This document shows, one piece after another, positions 20,650-32,117 of a DNA stretch of 64,000 nt (its first letter is position 1; every line of letters starts with the position of its first letter). Origin of the DNA: Calycina herbarum (Eukaryota; Ascomycota; Leotiomycetes; Helotiales; Pezizellaceae); NCBI GenBank assembly GCA_001414485.1, contig LLEY01000031.1:62001-126000 (forward strand), written 5' to 3'. The translations under genes and the position numbers were made by a program. The notes below the pieces were generated by a model, which saw nothing but the letters and a program-made list of their open reading frames with translations, made no database searches and was not told the origin of the DNA.

Positions 20650-23559
20650 ATGGATCGAGGCCGTGTTGATCGAAGGTTCGTTTGCTCTTCCCCTTCTTCG
20701 CCGCTTCTCTTTCCCCCTTTCCCCCCATCTCTTTTCGTGTCTTCATATCGATCTTCTTTCACATTGCGCTCTCTGCGCGCTTCTCTTGGTGGCATTGGGT
20801 ATGGAGGGGGTGGACTTGCGGGGGAGAAAGGAAAGGGGGCCAAAACAGTTGGAAGAAGACAGCAACCTGAACACCAGCTTTCACACCTACGCGTACTTCC
20901 CAAACCCGAAACGCAATGGAAATACCTCGATCTCGAACTTTCGACGAAATAAACCGTATACGCTACTGTGCTTGCTGGACAAACGGGAAGACGACCGAGC
21001 AGCAAATATCATCCGGTGAGAACACGACGATGGACAGGAATGGGCCAACTACATACAAACGCCGCGCAGTATATCCAAGGTCTTTGGGATATTTCTTGTG
21101 TTATTTGCAGCCGATTGGGCCCGGGGGAATCTCACAATTCAAGGGATGGCTTGGATGCACATGCTTGAGAACATTTATGGGCTCTGGAACTCTGGGGGAA
21201 TTTTTCCAAAACGAAACGAAATACGCACGCGAGCTGTCAAGGCCTGTAGGAACACAAGTCACTTCAAGTACCTCGATGCCAAACTCATGCTAGTTGGTTC
21301 GACTTCATGGTCCCTACCGAATTTCTTTCCTCCCCAGGACACAGCCAGAGTCAGCACAATTACACAGTTATGCTTGAGGAACCTCTCACTGCTTCGCCCA
21401 TCACCTTTTCCTAAAGAAACGGAGGACTACCCCAATTTGAGACAATCCGTTCAGCGTCGAAAACCCTCCCTCTATTTTCTAGGCACTGCTCCGCCAACCC
21501 GTTGAGCGTGGTACACGCCAGGCGGATCCTGGTGCTCTCAATCTCGAGCGCATCTCTCATCGTGTGCAGCCAGCCCTCTATGGCCGCAAGTTCAAGGACC
21601 AATCCACCCGAATAATGTCAGCTATCATGAATCAAAGCATGTCTCAGTGGATATCAAGCAATGCGTAGCTGGCAGAGAAGAGGTTCGCAGATGTGACCAG
21701 CTCGATCTTATATGGCTTAATGCCATGTGCATGTGTTGGCATCCGTTCAAATCAGTACTAACCAACTGCAACAGAGGTGATGGAGAAGTTACAAAAATGG
21801 GTGGTGGAGAATCATATCGACCTTCAGCAAGACCCTCAGTCAGACCACGCTCCCCTCCAAGAGCAGACACATATCGAACAGATCGTGATAGAGCTCGCAC
21901 ACCTCCAGCAAGTGACAGTTGGCACCCTGGAAGTCGGGATCGTTCTCCCAGAAGAAGATCCAGGACTCCTCCCCGTCGTGACCGCACACCACCCAGAGAC
22001 AATTGGCGATCAAGAGCAAGATCCCCACCACGTGCAAGAAGTCCCCCAAGAAGGTTTTCTCCAAGAAGGGATGATGACCGTAGAGCAAGATCGCCACCTC
22101 GAAGGGACGACAGGGACGAAAGGCATATACATTTTTCTTTTTTATATTATTCTATATTATCCCACGATCCCCCACTAACATATTTCATAGAAGACGATCA
22201 AGATCACCATATGACCGAAACCGAGGACCGCCTCGAAACAGATCCCCATTACCTCGAAGATCACCACCAGCTGGTCCCCGTGGAGGTTATCGGCCACGTT
22301 CCAGAAGTCCTGATCGACGTGATGACCGCCGCGATGACCGTCGTGTTCCAACTGGACCAAGTGCTTCTACTTGGAGACGACGCTCCCCTTCACCCCTGAA
22401 TAGAGACTCGGAACGATCTTCTGGAAGAACTTCGACAAGCACCTCTAGACGATCCTCTCCTCATATGCATCCTGATCGAGTCCCTCTTACACAAGGCACA
22501 GCTCGTGATTCAAGAGCTCGATCCCCTCCACGTCAAAGATCTCCTCCACCCCCACGCGCCAGATCGCCCCCAATTCGAGCTCGTTCACCACCTCGTGCTC
22601 GCTCTCCACCACAATCTACATATAGGGACCAGAATCGAGCTCCTGTCCGCTCGCCTCCACGTGCTCGTTCACCACCAACTCAATTAAGTTTTAGAGAACG
22701 AGAGCCTCGAGAACCTGCAAGACCAGCTCCTCGTGACCGCTCGCCTCCACGAGCTGTTGCAAGATCACCTCCACGTGGACCTGCAGGATTTAGAGCGCCG
22801 ACTGGACCAAGTGGTGGACGAAATTTCACAGCCCCCATTCCTTCGCCAAGCTCGAATATGTCAATGTCAGCTCACAACAGAACTGATAATACAAGTCCAC
22901 TTATCCCTCCTTCCGGTCCTCGTGGCTTTGTTGCCTCGGCTCGTGGAGGTGGTGGATTTATGAGAGGCGGTAGAGGCTCATTTGGAAACGACAGACCAAC
23001 CCGACCAGACGCAGGTTCCTGGGGCGCTGCACCACCAAATCGTACCATACCAGAAGTATCCACTCGCGGTAGTACACCAATAAGCAGACCAACTCAAACA
23101 CCATCTCCTTCCATCCCATCCGGCCCATCATCATCTACAATACCCACAGGACCAGCAGCAGGAATTCCCACGGGCCCAAGAGCAGGTGTTCCCCCCCGAG
23201 GACAATCTCTCCAACACAGCTCCAGCGCCTACGGTCTTCGAACGCCCCAACCGAATGTAGCAGCTGGTCCTAGACCTCACCCCGCGATGGCGAATCTTCC
23301 ACCGATTATACCAGGAGGTAGAATCGACCCCACTGCTTCTGGAATTCCTAGTGAGATCGCGGTGAGATTGAAGAAGAGGGAGGAGGAGGCGGAACAGTTG
23401 AGAGAGGAACTTAATGCCAAACAGGAGAAGTTGAGACAGGGGTTAAAGGGGTGGGATAAGTTGAGTCGGGATAGTGCTAGTATGGGGTTGAAGAGTGAGT
23501 TGAGTGAGAGGCATGTTAGGATGCTGGCTGGGGAGGGGGAGGGGGGCGCTGCTTTCTAA
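20650..23559 (+). CDS. SR/RSPP-rich nuclear protein, SRRM-like
   Basis: Model: exon 1 20650-20675, exon 2 21775-22122, exon 3 22191-23559, giving 580 residues. Exon 1 encodes MDRGRVDR and its phase joins in frame to GDGEVTKMGGG after a strong TACTAAC...CAACAG acceptor. If exon 1 is instead non-coding, translation starts at 21797. The first half is dominated by repeated RSPPRAR/RTPPR/RRSRSP units, the middle is Pro/Ser/Gly-rich with an RG-rich patch (GFMRGGRGSFG), and the C-terminus holds a charged coiled coil (RLKKREEEAEQLREEL...) followed by a short conserved-looking tail. No RNA-recognition motif is visible. Such RS and RSPP arrays occur in splicing cofactors and matrix proteins of the SRRM type, are phosphorylated by SR kinases and concentrate in the nucleus; a role in pre-mRNA processing is inferred. 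It has a non-canonical GC-AG intron. Confidence 0.8.
20676..21774 (+). other. Long 5' intron of the SR-rich gene
   Basis: A 1099-nt intron, from AAG|GTTCGT to a textbook TACTAAC branch and CAACAG acceptor. It is far longer than the other introns here. Several short open frames inside it (e.g. 20916-21505) overlap in all frames and have no domain. The donor is weaker than the acceptor, so its exact 5' end is the less certain part. Confidence 0.55.
22123..22190 (+). other. GC-AG intron in the SR-rich gene
   Basis: 68 nt, donor AG|GCATAT, branch ACTAACA, acceptor TTCATAG. No GT donor near this site restores the frame. With the GC donor, DDRDER joins RRSRSPYDR without a break. Confidence 0.7.
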
Positions 23560-26027
23560 TGAATCAAGAAATGGACGAGGGGAATGACCGATGTTGTTCC
23601 TGTCATTTATCTGGCTCGGGGAAATTTCACGATCATCCGTTGGGTGCATTCTCATTGTTGTAGGAGTATCTAGAGGATCTTTTTTCATTGGTAGGCGTTT
23701 TATCTCTCTAGATTCTTGAGATTCTGGCACCTACCTACATATCTGATAATTGGAGGGGGAGAGGGGAGATTGGGTGAGAGGTCTCGAATTGGGTGGATGT
23801 TGTATGTGCGAGTAGCTTCTCCTTTATTGACATGTTTGTAGGATTAAAGAGAATCGGAAATATCAAAGTTTCGACTGTGCACTTGGCAAGACTGTGATGC
23901 GGTTGTATAGGTACAGCCATGAGTAGATGAGGAATATTTGAGCTTTTACTGAGGTACCTACCCTGCTTGCTGGGCTTTTTTGCGGGGACGGCGAAGAGTT
24001 GTGGTTTGCTCTTTCCTCCTTGCAAATCGGGGGTGGGACTAGTGTCTCGCGTCGAGTTTCTGTTTCGTACACTTTTGTGTTGGGGGAGGAGCGAGGAGGG
24101 AGGGCAAGGGCACATCGGATCGAGGCAGTTGCAAAGCACAACCAAGAAGAATCAAAGTTCTTGTTTTGAATCTTAGGCTTCTGAAAGAGATATGATGGTG
24201 CGTTTATTCGTCTTGTTGATTGGGTAGGTTTTGTTAGCCACGCACGAGAATTTTTCGCGAGGGCGTACACGAAAGATAAGAGTCTAAGCCCACGAAAGAA
24301 GTCATCCCAAAAAAGACTTTTGAAATATTGGGAGGATGGTCTGTATGGCGGAAAAGGTGGGGGTGAGTAGCGGGGCTATATTGATGATGAAGACCTGGAG
24401 AAATGTTTCAGATGAAGAATATTCCGAGTCGGGCTGGGTGGTGGTCGCTCTTTGCGCGCGAGAAGAATAGTTTGGTTGGACTGTGACGTGGTCGTTCCAT
24501 CCTCATTGACACCTTAAGTTGGCGGTGGTCGTTGGTCGATTTTCAGAGTACGAAGCGGTCAATTACTTAGCAAGTAAGCTACAGCTAACTGATGATATTC
24601 TGCCCCCAAACTGATGGCTTACTGGTTACTTGACAGCTTACTCACAACCATCTTTTGGCCCTGTTACGCAGCTTACTCGTCAATTAATAGCTTACTCACC
24701 ATCTACAACTAGCTTAATCGCAAATTTTAGTAAGTGACGAGTAAGCTAGCAAGTGACGGCTTTCTAGCTTACTTGTTCATTAGTAGCTTACTCGTGACTC
24801 TTTTTGGCCCCCAAATCTTATAGCGTACTGGTCAATTGATGGCTTACTTGGGAAATTGGAGTAAGCTATCAATTGACCAATAAGCCACCAAACGTTGAGT
24901 AAACTAATAAAACTCGAACTTCAGCAAATACCAGTTTACCCACCACTCTCGTTTTGGCCCCCAAATTCCAAGTTCTGCTTCCTAGGTACTTCCATGGTTA
25001 GGGAAGGAGCGCGGGACGAAGGAGGATTGTTGGTGATTACAAAACACGCCGATGGACGAAGGTATTCTCATTTATGATTCGTAGTGATTTACCTAGGTAG
25101 CTGAGTGCTCTTCTGAATGATGGAAATGGGTTGCACTCAGATTTGCTACTGAACGAGGTCGTTCCTTCCCCCACTTGACTTCGTTGCTCAACAAAAGTCT
25201 CAACGATCGCTCCTTCCCTCTCACTTCTTAGCCCTGACATCGCCGGGTGTCACCGAGCAAGAAGGAAAGTACGAGCGAGAATAAAATCTACGTCTAGAGT
25301 CCAACCCCGATAGCTAGTCCCGACCCTCAAAAAGATTGTATGTGATTTCAGCTTGTGAAGACAATTGTAGAGCACCAGTACCTACAGGTGCTGGTCAAGG
25401 TTTTCTAGCTATCCCACATCCAAATAAGTTCCATTTTTCAAACACAATATTTACAAATCCTCTCAATCAAATACAAACTCATACACCTCCATACATATGA
25501 AAGGGGGGGGGGGGAAGTCTCCAGACTTACAAGAAATCCCCCCTCTCTCTAGAAAAAGAACCAGGAGATTGCTGTCGTTTTGACCGACGTTTGTGTAATG
25601 AACTTGCTGTTGTTTCGACTGTGCTCTGTAAGTAGAGGTGGAAGCAGGAAGAATATAATGCATTCTAACCTTGCTCGTGATAGATGGGTGGCTGGCTGAC
25701 AGCGGGTTGTGTAGTCTGGATGGAGATGGGTTGCGGTCTGAGTTGCGGTCGCTCTTTCCTTGGGGGCGAGAGAAAATGGGTTGAGCCTTACTTGTTGCTC
25801 AATAAGGACAGGACTACCTTTGAGACATTGTCTCCCAAAGTTATTGAGTTGAAGGTCGTTCCTTCCCTTACTTGATCTAGTCCCCAGATTCCAGATCTAG
25901 AGTACAACGCAGGATTGGGGTGGGGATAATTCTTGCTTTCAAAAACATCTTTAGAAGGACTAGTCTTAGTACTTTGTCCATCTCACATACAGAGAATAAA
26001 TATTTTTACAGTAAATAGATGAAGAAT
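23560..26027. other. 2.5-kb gene-free region with degenerate repeats
   Basis: Lies between the convergent 3' ends of the SR-rich gene and ORC5. No credible gene: the 135-codon minus-strand frames at 23.7-24.3 kb lack domains and overlap each other. It contains the GCTTACT minisatellite, a 12-base G tract at 25503-25514, and three related segments sharing GGTCGTTCC(T/A)TCC near 24490, 25159 and 25857. Confidence 0.6.
24572..24890. repeat. Degenerate GCTTACT/AGTAAGC minisatellite
   Basis: About a dozen occurrences of (A/G)GCTTACT or its complement AGTAAGC, in both orientations, in about 320 bp. They are interleaved with CAATT(A/G)AT and with TTTTGGCCCCCAAA-like blocks at 24601, 24652, 24801 and 24953. 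Spacing is irregular (about 20-75 bp). Confidence 0.6.
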
Positions 26028-27620
26028 CTACTCCGCAAGATAATCCTCCACCTCAACCCCAACACTCCTCCCAATCCCCCTAACAACCTCCCACCCGACA
26101 GCAACCTTCCACTTCGCGCTTCCCTCAAGTACATCCCCCGTATTGACACTCCCCATCTTAACCAATAACCGCAAACTAGCTAGTGTAGCTATAGCCGTAT
26201 AGATATCCGCACTTCCACTTACATCCTCCCTCTCTCTTCTTTTCCCACCATGTCTTTTGTGAGAGGGATAGGCATCTTCTTGTAGGCATCGGAAGATGGC
26301 TAGCATACGCTCTAATACGAAGGCTTGCGCTCCAAGTAGTTTTCGCGATATTTTTCGGTGCTTGGGGGCGCTAGATTTTGTGAGGGCGGTTCCGCCGCCG
26401 CGTTTTCGTCGGCGAGCGACGGCGGATTTCATGAAATGGGTAATGTCGGTTCGGGGAGGGTTGAAGGATGCGAGGTAGGCGGCTAGCAGTAGGAGGCGGG
26501 TGTGGAACGGGAGTTGGGTTGCTAGGGCTGGGAGCTTGGTTTGTGTCGGGGTTTTCGTGATTGTGTTTGAGGCTTTTGGAGCGACAATGCTAGGTATGAG
26601 GATACTGTTATTTTGGAAGAGGGGTCTGTTCGCCACGAGTAGACGACTGAAGGGTACTGGGTTGTAGGTTCCGTCGAAGATAGGTTGGACGAATTTTGGC
26701 CATAAGTCGAGACACATGGTTTTGAATGAGAGGATGTCGCGACCGGAGTGTTTGGATAGGGAATCGTAGACTGCGGGGCAGAATTTCGTCCATACTGATT
26801 TTGTGTCCTGGGGACCGGTTGGGAGCTCGGGTTTGGGTTGTATAAAAGAGATTATTTGAAGGATTTCGGCTTTGGTGTAGGTTGGGAAATGGATGTGAGG
26901 AACTCCCGGGAGATGTAGAAAATTTGGTCGAGGTGATGTGACGATGTAGATTATTGAAATATTGGGTATCTTGAAATTGTTAGTGATAATACAATGCGTA
27001 TACTTGGATGGTTCAACATACAATTTCTCCCAATCGCCCCAGAGCAGGGAAGAGAGTCGCAGGAGTTTCTCTTTGCTGATCAATGCCATCGAAAACCAGA
27101 ACCAGTCTTCGTTTCGCAGATTCATCGTCCCCCTCTGTCCATTTCTCCATCATCCTCCCTATTGACACAGGTAATTGCGCCAGGTTTTCGCAACGCCCAA
27201 TATCTCCATCCCATTCTACCGCGTTGGCTACAGCTCCAATCGTCTGTTCCAATAAATGTCTTCCGGATATACATTCTGGGCTCTTTATTATCGCATACCG
27301 CAATTGATCGTCTTCTTCGTGAGGGGTTTCATTCGTAATTCCATTCTGCAGGCGCGGTTCGGAGAGCCTCTCCAGGAGGGCTTTGGTTATGGCAGTTTTT
27401 CCGGTAGAGTGTAGTCCATGGAGAACGATATTTCGACTTGGCGCGCCTCGAATCTATCCTCATACAATCAGCTGCCAGCGCATTAAGATCGGTTGGAATC
27501 ATCGAGGGGGCTTACCGCCAGGAGTGTAGCCAAGGACCGAATTTGCTGGTTTCGACAAGGAAATTGGGAGCTCAGAGCTGACAGTATAACTTCATTTGGA
27601 AGAGAGAATATTGAAGCCAT
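26028..27620 (-). CDS. ORC5: Origin recognition complex subunit 5
   Basis: Three exons (27620-27516, 27453-27022, 26969-26028) give 492 residues, the usual size for fungal Orc5. The AAA+ domain shows Walker A GLHSTGKT at 48-55 and a Walker B-like LVLVFDGIDQ (about 152-161); downstream come the sensor-1-type strand ISIIYIVTSPRP and the conserved HIHFPTYTKAEILQII. The C-terminal half fits the Orc5 winged-helix region (HTRLLLLAAYLASFNPPRTDITHF). Orc5 is one of six subunits that bind replication origins in the nucleus and load MCM helicase. Introns are 62 and 52 nt. It is divergent from a zinc-cluster factor with 421 bp between start codons. Confidence 0.95.
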
Positions 27621-28041
27621 TGCTCAGCCGAGTGGTATTCGTAGTTAGATTACGCTTGATCTTGTCAGCCTGCTCACTCCCGCTGCGCGTTGGACTAAAT
27701 ATGGGAGACGTGAGTTGGGTGAATGTTTTTCCGATCCGAAAAGCCTCGTGCCGCTGACTTGCATAATGCACTATTCCTCCATCTCACTTCGCATAACCTT
27801 CTTTTTATATTTCTTGAAGAGTTACCTGATTCAATAAAGGGACCGGAAGTACTTCCGTATATTTATACCACTTATTTTATCCTATGGTGCCGTCACCAAG
27901 CTCAAAATTCCCTTTGTCTTTCAGCTCATAGCTTGTGTGAAGTTTGCTCAAAAGCTATCAGTACGGCCGTAAGATATATAGACAAGAGAAAGTCTCATAT
28001 CTGAGTACATTTTTTATCCCTCTTATCAATCTCATTTTAAA
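27621..28041. promoter_or_regulatory. Bidirectional promoter region between ORC5 and the C6 factor
   Basis: 421 bp separate the two start codons. Both genes must draw their core promoters from this AT-rich interval. No specific motif such as an MCB box could be identified. Confidence 0.5.
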
Positions 28042-29433
28042 ATGACTTCTGATTTCATAACCAAACGGCCTCACAAGAAGTCAAGAGGTGGTTGTCAAAC
28101 TTGCAAAATGAAAAGAGTCAAGGTAAGTTTCCCTTGTCTTTGCATGAGAAATATATACTAAACTCTCATAAGTGTGATGAAGCTCAACCGAGATGTGGAT
28201 TCTGTGGAAGGAGGAATTTCGCTTGTATCTATATCAGCAAACCCCCAAGACAACCCTCTTCCTCACCTGCTGCGTCTTCAACACGGTCTCCAAGTACCAT
28301 CGACTTCGCAACACCGTTTGAGACCTTGGATTCAGATGCTGTCGATATTCTGCTTGAACCTTGGAGTATGGTCTGCGCCCCCATGCAGGCAATCACTACC
28401 TCCGTTGGATCACTCTCTTGCATGGATTTACGGCTCATGCATCACTGGTCAACATGCACATGGAATACGATAGCAGTTGGCGCAGAACAGAATAGTCTCT
28501 TACTCACGGACGTTCCGCAACTTGCATTTAAGAACGAATACCTGTTACACTGTATACTTGGAATAGCATCACTCCACCAAGAAGTTTTGGACCCAACTTC
28601 AACAGAACATTCAAAAACCACTGTTGGATATCGTGCTCGGGCTCTGAGTGGGTTTCGAGAAGCATTATCTGGAACGGATGGAAAGACGTTGGATTGGGAG
28701 GCTGCATTGATGATGGCTCTTCTCTTACTTATCTTATGCTCAAAAGATCGCAACAAGGGGGCAGATGACTTGACAATCGTCAATTGGCTTCACTTGTACC
28801 GAGGATTAAGTGCCATCATTAACGTCAGGAGTTACGAAGACATTTATATTACCGGTAAGGAGACCTACCCCTTTCGCTTTTCGCTTACAAGATTCTTCCT
28901 CTGTGAATGTTTTTTGAGGGTCTTGATGAAAGAAGTACTGATACTTTTACATAGGACTATACCCCATCTTCCGCCGCGAACTCACTTCCCTCCAAATCCC
29001 CCCCGTTATCCCAAAAGTCCTCATCCACCTCCTCTCAAGCATCACCATCTCAGGCCCATCCGACCCCGACTTCCTCCATCTAGAGCACTACTGCAAGGCC
29101 CTGGACTCCTTAGGAAACCTCTACGCGTCCCTCCAACAAGACGGTCTAACAGACGATCTTTTTGTCCGCACCATCACGTGGCCTTCCTTCTGTCGGCAAG
29201 ATTTCGTGAATTGCGCAAAAGAAAAACGCCCGAGAGCTCTCGTTTTGCTAGCCCATTATCTAGTGTTTGTCAAGTTGATTAGGAATATTTGGTGGGTGGA
29301 TAATGTTGCAGATGTGGAGATTGTGGCTATCAGGAACATAATTGGACAAGAGTGGGATTGTTATATGGTTGTGCCGATGGAGGCTGTGAGGACGGGGGAT
29401 AAGGAGGAGATTGCGAGGATGCTTTTGAGGTAG
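28042..29433 (+). CDS. Zn(II)2Cys6 transcription factor, Upc2/sterol-regulator-like
   Basis: Three exons (28042-28122, 28173-28854, 28955-29433) give 413 residues. The N-terminal zinc cluster is canonical: cysteines at 18, 21, 28, 35, 38 and 45 (CX2CX6CX6CX2CX6C), with intron 1 falling immediately before C28. A Ser/Pro linker follows, then a fungal regulatory domain with LRLMHHWSTCTWNT and LAFKNEYLLHCILGIASLHQ. This pattern, a short activator-type domain of 'LHHxxT' and 'LxHAxLAxAALH', is typical of the Upc2-like group. Members bind CGG-type half sites in the nucleus; some sense sterol status, but most in filamentous fungi are uncharacterised, so no target is claimed. Intron 2 (100 nt) joins YITG to LYPIFRREL. 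Confidence 0.9.
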
Positions 29434-31086
29434 AGGGGTTGGGGCAAAATTGGATAGATATCCATGGAAAGATCTTTGAGTTATCGTTGCTAGACCAGTT
29501 CCTCCGCACTGAGATCTGAGCAGCCTCTCGCAATCAACCCGACTCCTTTGGTTATAACCACCGACGCTGGGCCTGCAACCTTTTCCGGCAAATTTTAGTT
29601 GCGAGTTCGCATTCCAGAGAGAACAGAGCAGAACGTTTCTCTATCGAATTTCAGCAACACGAACTCGAGAATCACTAACGAGTATGCCCCCACTGGCGAG
29701 TACACCAGAGGGAAACCAGTGCTTGTACGATACTAGAAGCCCCAACATCATCTAAAATGATTGGTGAAGCCAGACGAAAAAATTCAAGGGAAACAACCCA
29801 CCTTGCCGGAGAAGGATATGTCCACCTGGTTCCGAGAACGATTTCTATACAAATCAAGAGAGCCTCGTGGGCCTGATTCCAGTCAGCAGGATATACAATG
29901 ACGAAGTTGGCTAGTTGAACACATCCTACAGTCGTGGGATTTTTCACACCGATTAGATTGTGATGTGGACTAGTCTGCACCTGGGAGGTTCACTCGGAAT
30001 CGCCGCAAGACGATGAATTGGGGGACTTTCTGTTATCTTACTCGGATGTCTTGATAATGGCTCATCAAAAAAGATACAGAAGACTATTGTGAGGGGGATC
30101 AGCATCGGAGAAGTGGGATCTAGCCATCCATGAACTGGGTTTATTGTTTTACTTTTGCTTTTCGGACGGTTTGTTTATAAATGATACCCAAAGTTACGAG
30201 ATACAGAGCCTTCAAGTTCTCCATACTCTCGAATTCGTTGATGGTTCTTTTGAGATTGTTGTGATAAGTAGTGCAATTCTAGGAAATCAAGAGTTTGTAT
30301 AATTTGACATGAGGGGTTTATGATGAAATGCATAGCTTTTAGTAGGTCCTACATTTAGCCTGCTTCTTTTGCGTTTCAAACTTGATGGGCTACCCATGAA
30401 TAGCTACAATTTCTAAAAATTGTGAGCTATCCATAGGTTACTTGGGCATAGCCAACTTTCTCTCCAGAGCTAATTCTGGGTTACCCGGGAATGGCTGGAG
30501 ATTTCTGGATTTGGACTATTGGTAGAGTATCTACGAATAGGCGACATTTATTTTCAGCGCTACTTGTAGGTTACATGATATTTACAGGTTACCTAAGGAT
30601 AGGAGGAGTCAATTTCAGAACAGTTTCTGCAGTTTGCTTGCTATTTGTGGATTACCGTGGAAGTGCTGAAAATTTCCAAAGTTGGACTATTGGTAGGTCA
30701 CCTATGAATAGCTGGATTCGATTGCCAGGTTACCTATAAATAGGAAGGCGGTATCTCCTTAGACTATTTACGGGTTACCCATCAATAGCTGAAGTTTTTG
30801 GTCTTGGAGTATTAGCAGGTTACCTGCAAATAGATATAGCATCTATTTAACTTGTTGCTCATACTATTACCTCGGTTGAAGATGTAGAATTGGACTTTCA
30901 GCACTGCTCCATCCACCTCCAGATTGCAAGAAATAAAAATCTTCCAAGATTGTGAATACGTAGCAAGATGACGGGGAGTGTCCAACACCTTGAAACATAT
31001 ATATACTACACACCATCATTATTTCTCCACCATTACTTGCTCATAACTTTCAAAATTCTTATCAAAACTCAGACCGGAGAAGCTAA
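29434..31086. other. 1.7-kb intergenic region with a degenerate tandem repeat
   Basis: No supported gene between two convergent 3' ends. The 101-codon minus frame at 29675-29980 has no recognisable domain. A minisatellite occupies about 30385-30836. Confidence 0.6.
30385..30836 (+). repeat. Degenerate minisatellite with GGTTACC(T/C)ATNAATAG core
   Basis: About ten imperfect copies of a core like GGTTACCTATGAATAGCTG, at about 30388, 30433, 30478, 30567, 30587, 30650, 30695, 30726, 30770 and 30817. Spacing is irregular (20-90 bp). Intervening text also recurs, e.g. TTGGACTATTGGTAG at 30516 and 30682. Confidence 0.65.
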
Positions 31087-32117
31087 TCACCGTCCCAAAA
31101 TAGCCCTCCCTTTAGCAACCATAGCGTCATTCTTCCAAACTCCCACTTCCGACCCGTTTATTGCAATATCAATCATACAAGCTGCTACCTCGTCACTTCC
31201 TATTATCACCATTAGCATTTGTCCCTCCATCCATTTACAGTTCCATGTCCTTCCCCACTCATCATCACATATCAAGCTCCCAGACAACAGAGTAACAAAT
31301 TTCCAAGGAATGACAGAGAAAACAACTCACTAATAGCCCCAACACAATCCATAACAGGTCTCAACACCAAATTCACAGAGGTTAGAACATCCTTCTTTAA
31401 TATCCCACCCGGCTTGACGATGTATGTTTCCCAACTTTCTTCACAGCCATTCTTTTCGGCGAAGGTTCGCATTGTTAGTTCGCCTAGACCCTGTTTCCGC
31501 CTTCATCAGCTCATTCGTCTCTAGTTCCCACTCGAGAAAACCGAGTTGGGGGAGAAGAATCCTGGGAGGAACTAACATTTCCTTTCCGAGCCGTAGACAT
31601 AAACCATAAACTCTTCTCCTGGTCTTCAACCGTATAAGCACCCCTCAAAAAGACGAATCGAAATTTCTTCCCGGTTTTCTCTCGTTTCCCTCTTAGAAAT
31701 GCTTGAGCGAAGGCGGTGGGGTATTCTACTTCTACTACGGGATTTCCGTCGTAGGTTCCCATTGCCCTATTTTTCTCATTAGCCCGCTCCTTTTCTTTAC
31801 CCCTGCATCTTCCCCACGCCCCCAACCTCCTCCTTCCCTCCTCTCTCCACCATCGCATTCTCAAAAGAAAAGGGATAGGAAAAAGAGACATACCAAATAA
31901 CACCATCACATCCCTCGATCTCCTTAACAACATCTTCAGAGTACTCCTTGAAATCCTTCATAATAACAACCTTAACTTTCGGGTTTTCCCCTAAATTCAA
32001 GTTTTCTATCGGTCGTCTGGTGAGGAGGACTAGGGATGTGATGGAAGGGTTGGAAAGACATTGGTGCAGGATTTCGGAGCCGATATAACCCGTCGCGCCT
32101 GTGAGGAGGAGTTTCAT
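31087..32117 (-). CDS. NAD(P)-binding Rossmann protein, atypical SDR/NmrA-like
   Basis: Five exons (32117-31894, 31766-31577, 31530-31490, 31434-31331, 31199-31087) give 223 residues. The N-terminus has the glycine-rich nucleotide loop TGATGYIG (6-13) after a beta strand, then LVLLTRRP. Later features typical of this family are VIWAMGTY, ELETNELM, YIVKPGGIL and the C-terminal DEVAACMIDIAINGSE. Such small atypical short-chain dehydrogenase-like proteins bind NAD(P)H and act as oxidoreductases or redox sensors in the cytoplasm; no catalytic YxxxK is obvious, so activity is uncertain. Exon 3 is only 41 nt, flanked by introns of 46 and 55 nt. I chose this structure because it restores a continuous family-like segment from ELETNELMKAETG to WETYIVKPGG. 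A simpler model skipping exon 3 also keeps frame but drops that helix. Confidence 0.75.

Noticed and set aside
20598..21505. Several overlapping frames of 100-135 codons
   Set aside because: They occupy all frames of the long SR-gene intron, are CT-rich or repetitive, and none shows a domain.
22175..22963. Alternative-frame and antisense frames rich in H, D and L inside the SR-rich gene
   Set aside because: Shadows of the repetitive RSPP coding sequence.
23735..24270. Two overlapping minus-strand frames of about 135 codons
   Set aside because: No domain, and they lie downstream of the SR-rich gene's stop, probably in its 3' UTR and intergenic DNA.
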